Below are positions 5,483 through 7,457 of a stretch of DNA of 7,457 nt, piece by piece (the stretch's first letter is position 1; each line of letters opens with the position of its first letter). The translations under genes were made by a program, and so were the position numbers. The notes beneath the pieces are model-generated. The model was given only the letters and a program-made list of their open reading frames with translations, was not told where the DNA came from and did no database searches. The stretch spans positions 1 to 7,457 of the forward strand of contig CAJUJJ010000061.1 of the NCBI GenBank assembly GCA_910586765.1, read 5' to 3'. This stretch comes from an uncultured Clostridia bacterium (GTDB lineage Bacteria; Bacillota; Clostridia; Lachnospirales; Anaerotignaceae).

Positions 5483-5631
5483 ACAGAAAAATTTTTCCTT
5501 TGTAAATGCACAGCCATAGGCAGTGTGTTCGGGCTGGGCTGATACAAGAGGATTACAACAGGTAAAACAGGCAGGCTCTTAGGCAATCTCAGCCACAAAA
5601 CAGTAATTTTTCTGTGAGCCGTTGGCTGTGC
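5483..5631 (+). ncRNA. Candidate structured RNA with pseudoknot topology
   Basis: Three pairings fit together. Arm A ACAGAAAAATT (5483-5493) pairs with AATTTTTCTGT (5605-5615), 11 bp. Arm B GCACAGCCA (5508-5516) pairs with TGGCTGTGC (5623-5631), 9 bp. An inner hairpin has stems 5537-5542 with 5589-5594 and 5546-5550 with 5576-5580. Order A-B-hairpin-A'-B' means A and B cross, as in a pseudoknot, or they are alternative folds. A local AGCC/GGCT hairpin (5617-5627) competes with B. No known RNA family was recognised. The same arms could instead be protein-binding inverted repeats in DNA. Confidence 0.3.
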
Positions 5632-5675
5632 GACGACAACAGAAGATATTCTGAACGATAAAGGAAATGAATTGT

Positions 5676-5699
5676 CGACACTGTCAGCATTTTCGGCAT
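5676..5699 (-). repeat. 24-bp inverted repeat, left arm (partner 6012-6035)
   Basis: Read on the minus strand, this arm matches 6012-6035 at 22 of 24 positions; the first 16 (ATGCCGAAAATGCTGA) are identical. The arms are 312 bp apart. The arm also contains CGACACT (5676-5682), the complement of the AGTGTCG motif found at 5823-5840. Confidence 0.85.
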
Positions 5700-5775
5700 T
5701 AGGCAAAAAATATAGGAGTTATTCCCCAATATAATATATGAAGAATAAAATATATATTATAATAATACATAGTGT

Positions 5776-5810
5776 ATGTTTGATATTAGCTAGTAATATA
5801 CAAAATACAT
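5776..5810 (+). repeat. 35-bp direct repeat, copy 1 (partner 5958-5992)
   Basis: Matches 5958-5992 at 30 of 35 positions, offset 182 bp. Its centre is an inverted repeat, ATATTA-GCTAG-TAATAT (5783-5799), which could be a dimeric protein site. Confidence 0.75.
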
Positions 5811-5822
5811 AGGCAAAACAGT

Positions 5823-5840
5823 AGTGTCGTCACAGTGTCG
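5823..5840 (+). repeat. Two AGTGTCG motifs one helical turn apart
   Basis: AGTGTCG occurs at 5823-5829 and 5834-5840, an 11-bp period. The same motif appears inverted at 5676-5682 and 6067-6073, so the region carries four copies. It resembles iterons or operator half-sites. Confidence 0.6.
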
Positions 5841-5957
5841 TGAAACAGCAAAAAACTATTCTAGCAATAGAAAAGGGCAAAAGTGGCAATAAAAAAAGTT
5901 TTTTTAAAATCATATGTCCTTGATGTCCCTTTTTTTATATAGAAAATAAATATATAT

Positions 5958-5992
5958 ATGTCTAATATTAGTTAGTAATCTATAAAATACAT
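5958..5992 (+). repeat. 35-bp direct repeat, copy 2
   Basis: Second copy of the repeat at 5776-5810, with five substitutions. The central palindrome is degraded here (ATATTA-GTTAG-TAATCT). Confidence 0.75.
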
Positions 5993-6011
5993 TATAAAAG
6001 GTTTAAATAAT

Positions 6012-6035
6012 ATGCCGAAAATGCTGAAAATGTCG
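6012..6035 (+). repeat. 24-bp inverted repeat, right arm
   Basis: Right arm of the pair with 5676-5699, 22 of 24 positions matching on opposite strands. It lies 112 bp before the LSR2 start codon. The two arms enclose both 35-bp direct repeats and the AGTGTCG pair. Confidence 0.85.
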
Positions 6036-6057
6036 AAAGAATTTTTTTCAAAAATGA

Positions 6058-6073
6058 TGACACTAACGACACT
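6058..6073 (-). promoter_or_regulatory. TGACACT / CGACACT pair upstream of LSR2
   Basis: TGACACT (6058-6064) and CGACACT (6067-6073) lie 9 bp apart, directly before TATATA (6074-6079), a possible -10 element for LSR2. Placed there, a bound protein would affect LSR2 transcription. They are inverted copies of the motif at 5823-5840. Confidence 0.35.
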
Positions 6074-6101
6074 ATATAAAACGAAATCAAATTTCTTTGA
6101 A

Positions 6102-6128
6102 ATCTATATTATCTAATTGAATATAGAT
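6102..6128 (+). promoter_or_regulatory. Hairpin or palindromic operator before the LSR2 ribosome site
   Basis: ATCTATATT (6102-6110) and AATATAGAT (6120-6128) are perfect 9-bp arms with a 9-nt spacer, ending immediately before GAAAGGAG (6129-6136). If transcribed, the hairpin sits right next to the Shine-Dalgarno. If not, it is a candidate operator overlapping the promoter. Confidence 0.4.
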
Positions 6129-6146
6129 GAAAGGAGTTTTTTATAT

Positions 6147-7457
6147 ATGCGTGAATTAAAAAAAGCGGTTATTTATGCCCGTTATTCCAGTACAAATCAA
6201 AGAGAAGAAAGCATAGAAGCACAAGTTAGAGCATGTAACAAATATGCAAAGGATAACAACTATACAATAGTCAATATTTACAAGGATTCTGCAAAATCAG
6301 CTACAACAGCAAATCGTCCAGCGTTTCAAGAAATGATAGCAGACAGCAGCAAAAAAGAGTTTGCATATGTTATCGTACATAAGTTAGACAGATTTTCAAG
6401 AGATAGATATGATTCTGTAACACAAAAAAGAAAGTTAAAGCAAAATGGTGTTACATTGTTATCTGTTACAGAAAATATTAACGATTCTCCAGAAAGTATT
6501 ATGATGGAATCGGTATTAGAAGGTATGGCAGAATATTACTCTAAAAATCTAGCTAGGGAAGTTATGAAAGGACAAAAAGAAACCGCATATCAATGTAAAC
6601 ATTGTGGAGGCAAACCACCACTTGGTTATGATGTAGACAAACAGACACAGAAATATGTTATCAATGAAAAGGAAGCAGCTACTATTAGAACGATATTTCA
6701 AATGTATTTGGAAGGAAATGGTTTTCAACAAATATTAAAATACTTAAATGAAAATGGTTATAGAACGAAAAACCAAAAGCAATTTACACAATCCAGTTTG
6801 AACTGCATACTAAAAAATGAAAAATATAATGGTACGTTCGTATTCAATAAGAAAAAAGAGAAAGACGCTTTAGGGAAAAGGAATCCCAAAGCAAAACCAG
6901 AAGAAGAAGTCATAAGAATTGAAAACGGTATCCCAGCTATCATTGACAAAGAAACATTTGAAAAAGTGCAGCAAAAGATGGTAGAAAACAAAAAAAGAGC
7001 AGGAGCGTTTAAAGCAAAACATATGTATATCTTATCAGGAATGATATTTTGTGGAGAATGTGGAGAGCCTATGTTTGGGAACTTTCGCAAGGGTGGACGC
7101 CATAAACTCCCGTATGCGTCTTATCGTTGTGGAAATAGAAAAAGTCATAGAGGTTGCTGTAACAAAGAAATACGTAGAGAATACATAGAGGACTTTGTAC
7201 TAGAATCTTTACAAAAAGTATTATTTGCACCAAAAGCAAGCAAACAGATAGTAAAATTGATGAGAGAATATCACAAAACAACATTAAAGCAACAGCAGCA
7301 AGAATTAAAACAGCTCAAAATTGCTTTAGAAAAAACTGAAAAAGGATTAAATAATATCATAGATACCATTGCAGTAGCAGGCATACCATCAGATATGTTA
7401 ATGGACAAGCTAAAACAGCTAGAATACAGTAAAACACAGCAAAAAGAGCGTATTGCA
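6147..7457 (+). CDS. Large serine recombinase LSR2, C-terminus outside window
   Basis: Site-specific serine recombinase; 437 codons are visible with no stop before the window ends. ATG 6147 is preceded by GAAAGGAG at 10 nt. The catalytic resolvase domain is complete: VIYARYSSTNQREESIEAQV (residues 8-27) with probable nucleophile Ser14 after Arg12, VIVHKLDRFSRDRYD (75-89), and the E-helix SVLEGMAEYYSKNLAREVMK (122-141). PPLGYDV then opens the recombinase DNA-binding domain, followed by the CGECG zinc ribbon and the start of the coiled coil. This indicates a functional enzyme as far as visible. It aligns gap-free with LSR1, including a 395-bp stretch of perfect identity (6723-7117). Repeats and palindromes upstream may control it. 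It is probably the integrase of an element whose right end lies beyond the window. Confidence 0.96.
   Translation, partial: MRELKKAVIYARYSSTNQREESIEAQVRACNKYAKDNNYTIVNIYKDSAKSATTANRPAFQEMIADSSKKEFAYVIVHKLDRFSRDRYDSVTQKRKLKQNGVTLLSVTENINDSPESIMMESVLEGMAEYYSKNLAREVMKGQKETAYQCKHCGGKPPLGYDVDKQTQKYVINEKEAATIRTIFQMYLEGNGFQQILKYLNENGYRTKNQKQFTQSSLNCILKNEKYNGTFVFNKKKEKDALGKRNPKAKPEEEVIRIENGIPAIIDKETFEKVQQKMVENKKRAGAFKAKHMYILSGMIFCGECGEPMFGNFRKGGRHKLPYASYRCGNRKSHRGCCNKEIRREYIEDFVLESLQKVLFAPKASKQIVKLMREYHKTTLKQQQQELKQLKIALEKTEKGLNNIIDTIAVAGIPSDMLMDKLKQLEYSKTQQKERIA
6555..7457 (+). repeat. Recombinase repeat, copy 2 (partner 1-903)
   Basis: Gap-free counterpart of 1-903. Direct orientation means that homologous recombination between the copies would delete or circularise the 6554-bp unit between them. 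Confidence 0.95.

Larger units (their letters stand above)
5478..6146. other. Repeat-rich non-coding region upstream of LSR2
   Basis: I see no convincing gene in these 669 bases. The left part (to about 5700) is GC-richer and can fold strongly. The right part is very A/T-rich, with scattered TGTC/GACA motifs, a 24-bp inverted repeat and a 35-bp direct repeat, entered separately. One plus-strand frame is readable across 5480-5734 but broken by TGA at 5540-5542 and 5615-5617; its last part (5618-5734, ending TAA) is 38 codons with no proper start. That may be a gene remnant or chance. The layout recalls a replication origin, transfer region or recombinase control region of an integrative element, without proof for any one. 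Confidence 0.6.

Noticed and set aside
5483..5631. HDV-like ribozyme or retron msr-msd
   Set aside because: Pairing order is partly similar to HDV, but junction lengths and the missing P4 do not fit; no reverse transcriptase is present for a retron.
5335..5706. Minus-strand open frame of 123 codons
   Set aside because: It overlaps the end of the operon gene and its terminator hairpin, has no good ribosome site and no recognisable protein features.

Overview
The window looks like an accessory (mobile-element) region from a low-GC, Gram-positive, Clostridia-like Bacillota genome. The basis is AT-rich sequence on both strands, strong GGAGG(TGAT)-type ribosome binding sites before nearly every gene, U-tailed hairpin terminators, two large serine recombinases and small accessory genes such as a DUF960-type protein. 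A species cannot be named from the sequence.

Layout: (1) 1-1185, the last 394 codons of a large serine recombinase (LSR1), followed by an intrinsic terminator. (2) About 1281-1417, a GC-richer non-coding island with inverted repeats, a plausible recombinase attachment scar. (3) 1421-2909, two leftward genes: an Rpn-family PD-(D/E)XK nuclease (1421-2347) with tandem octapeptide repeats, and a five-helix membrane protein (2451-2909), separated by a terminator that overlaps the rpn promoter. (4) A 149-bp divergent intergenic region with a perfect 18-bp hairpin. (5) 3077-4041, a two-gene rightward operon: an XRE-type repressor and a membrane-anchored Gln/Glu-rich protein overlapping by 4 nt, with a terminator. 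(6) 4191-5409, a tight three-gene rightward operon (unknown, DUF960-like, unknown) with a terminator. (7) 5478-6146, about 670 bp with no convincing gene. It holds a possible pseudoknotted RNA and a set of inverted, direct and short iteron-like repeats. (8) 6147-7457, the first 437 codons of a second recombinase (LSR2), paralogous to LSR1 and in the same orientation at an exact offset of 6554 bp.

Interpretation: the roughly 5-kb cassette between two parallel recombinase genes looks like accretion of related elements, each carrying its recombinase at its right end. Two observations stand out. First, LSR1 and LSR2 differ by about 7-10% over most of their overlap but are identical over 395 consecutive bp in the DNA-binding region, the signature of recent gene conversion (or of misassembly). 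Second, the rpn gene has a near-ideal internal Shine-Dalgarno and ATG that would make a 90-residue C-terminal protein in frame. This matches the intragenic-antitoxin arrangement described for E. coli Rpn phage-defence proteins.
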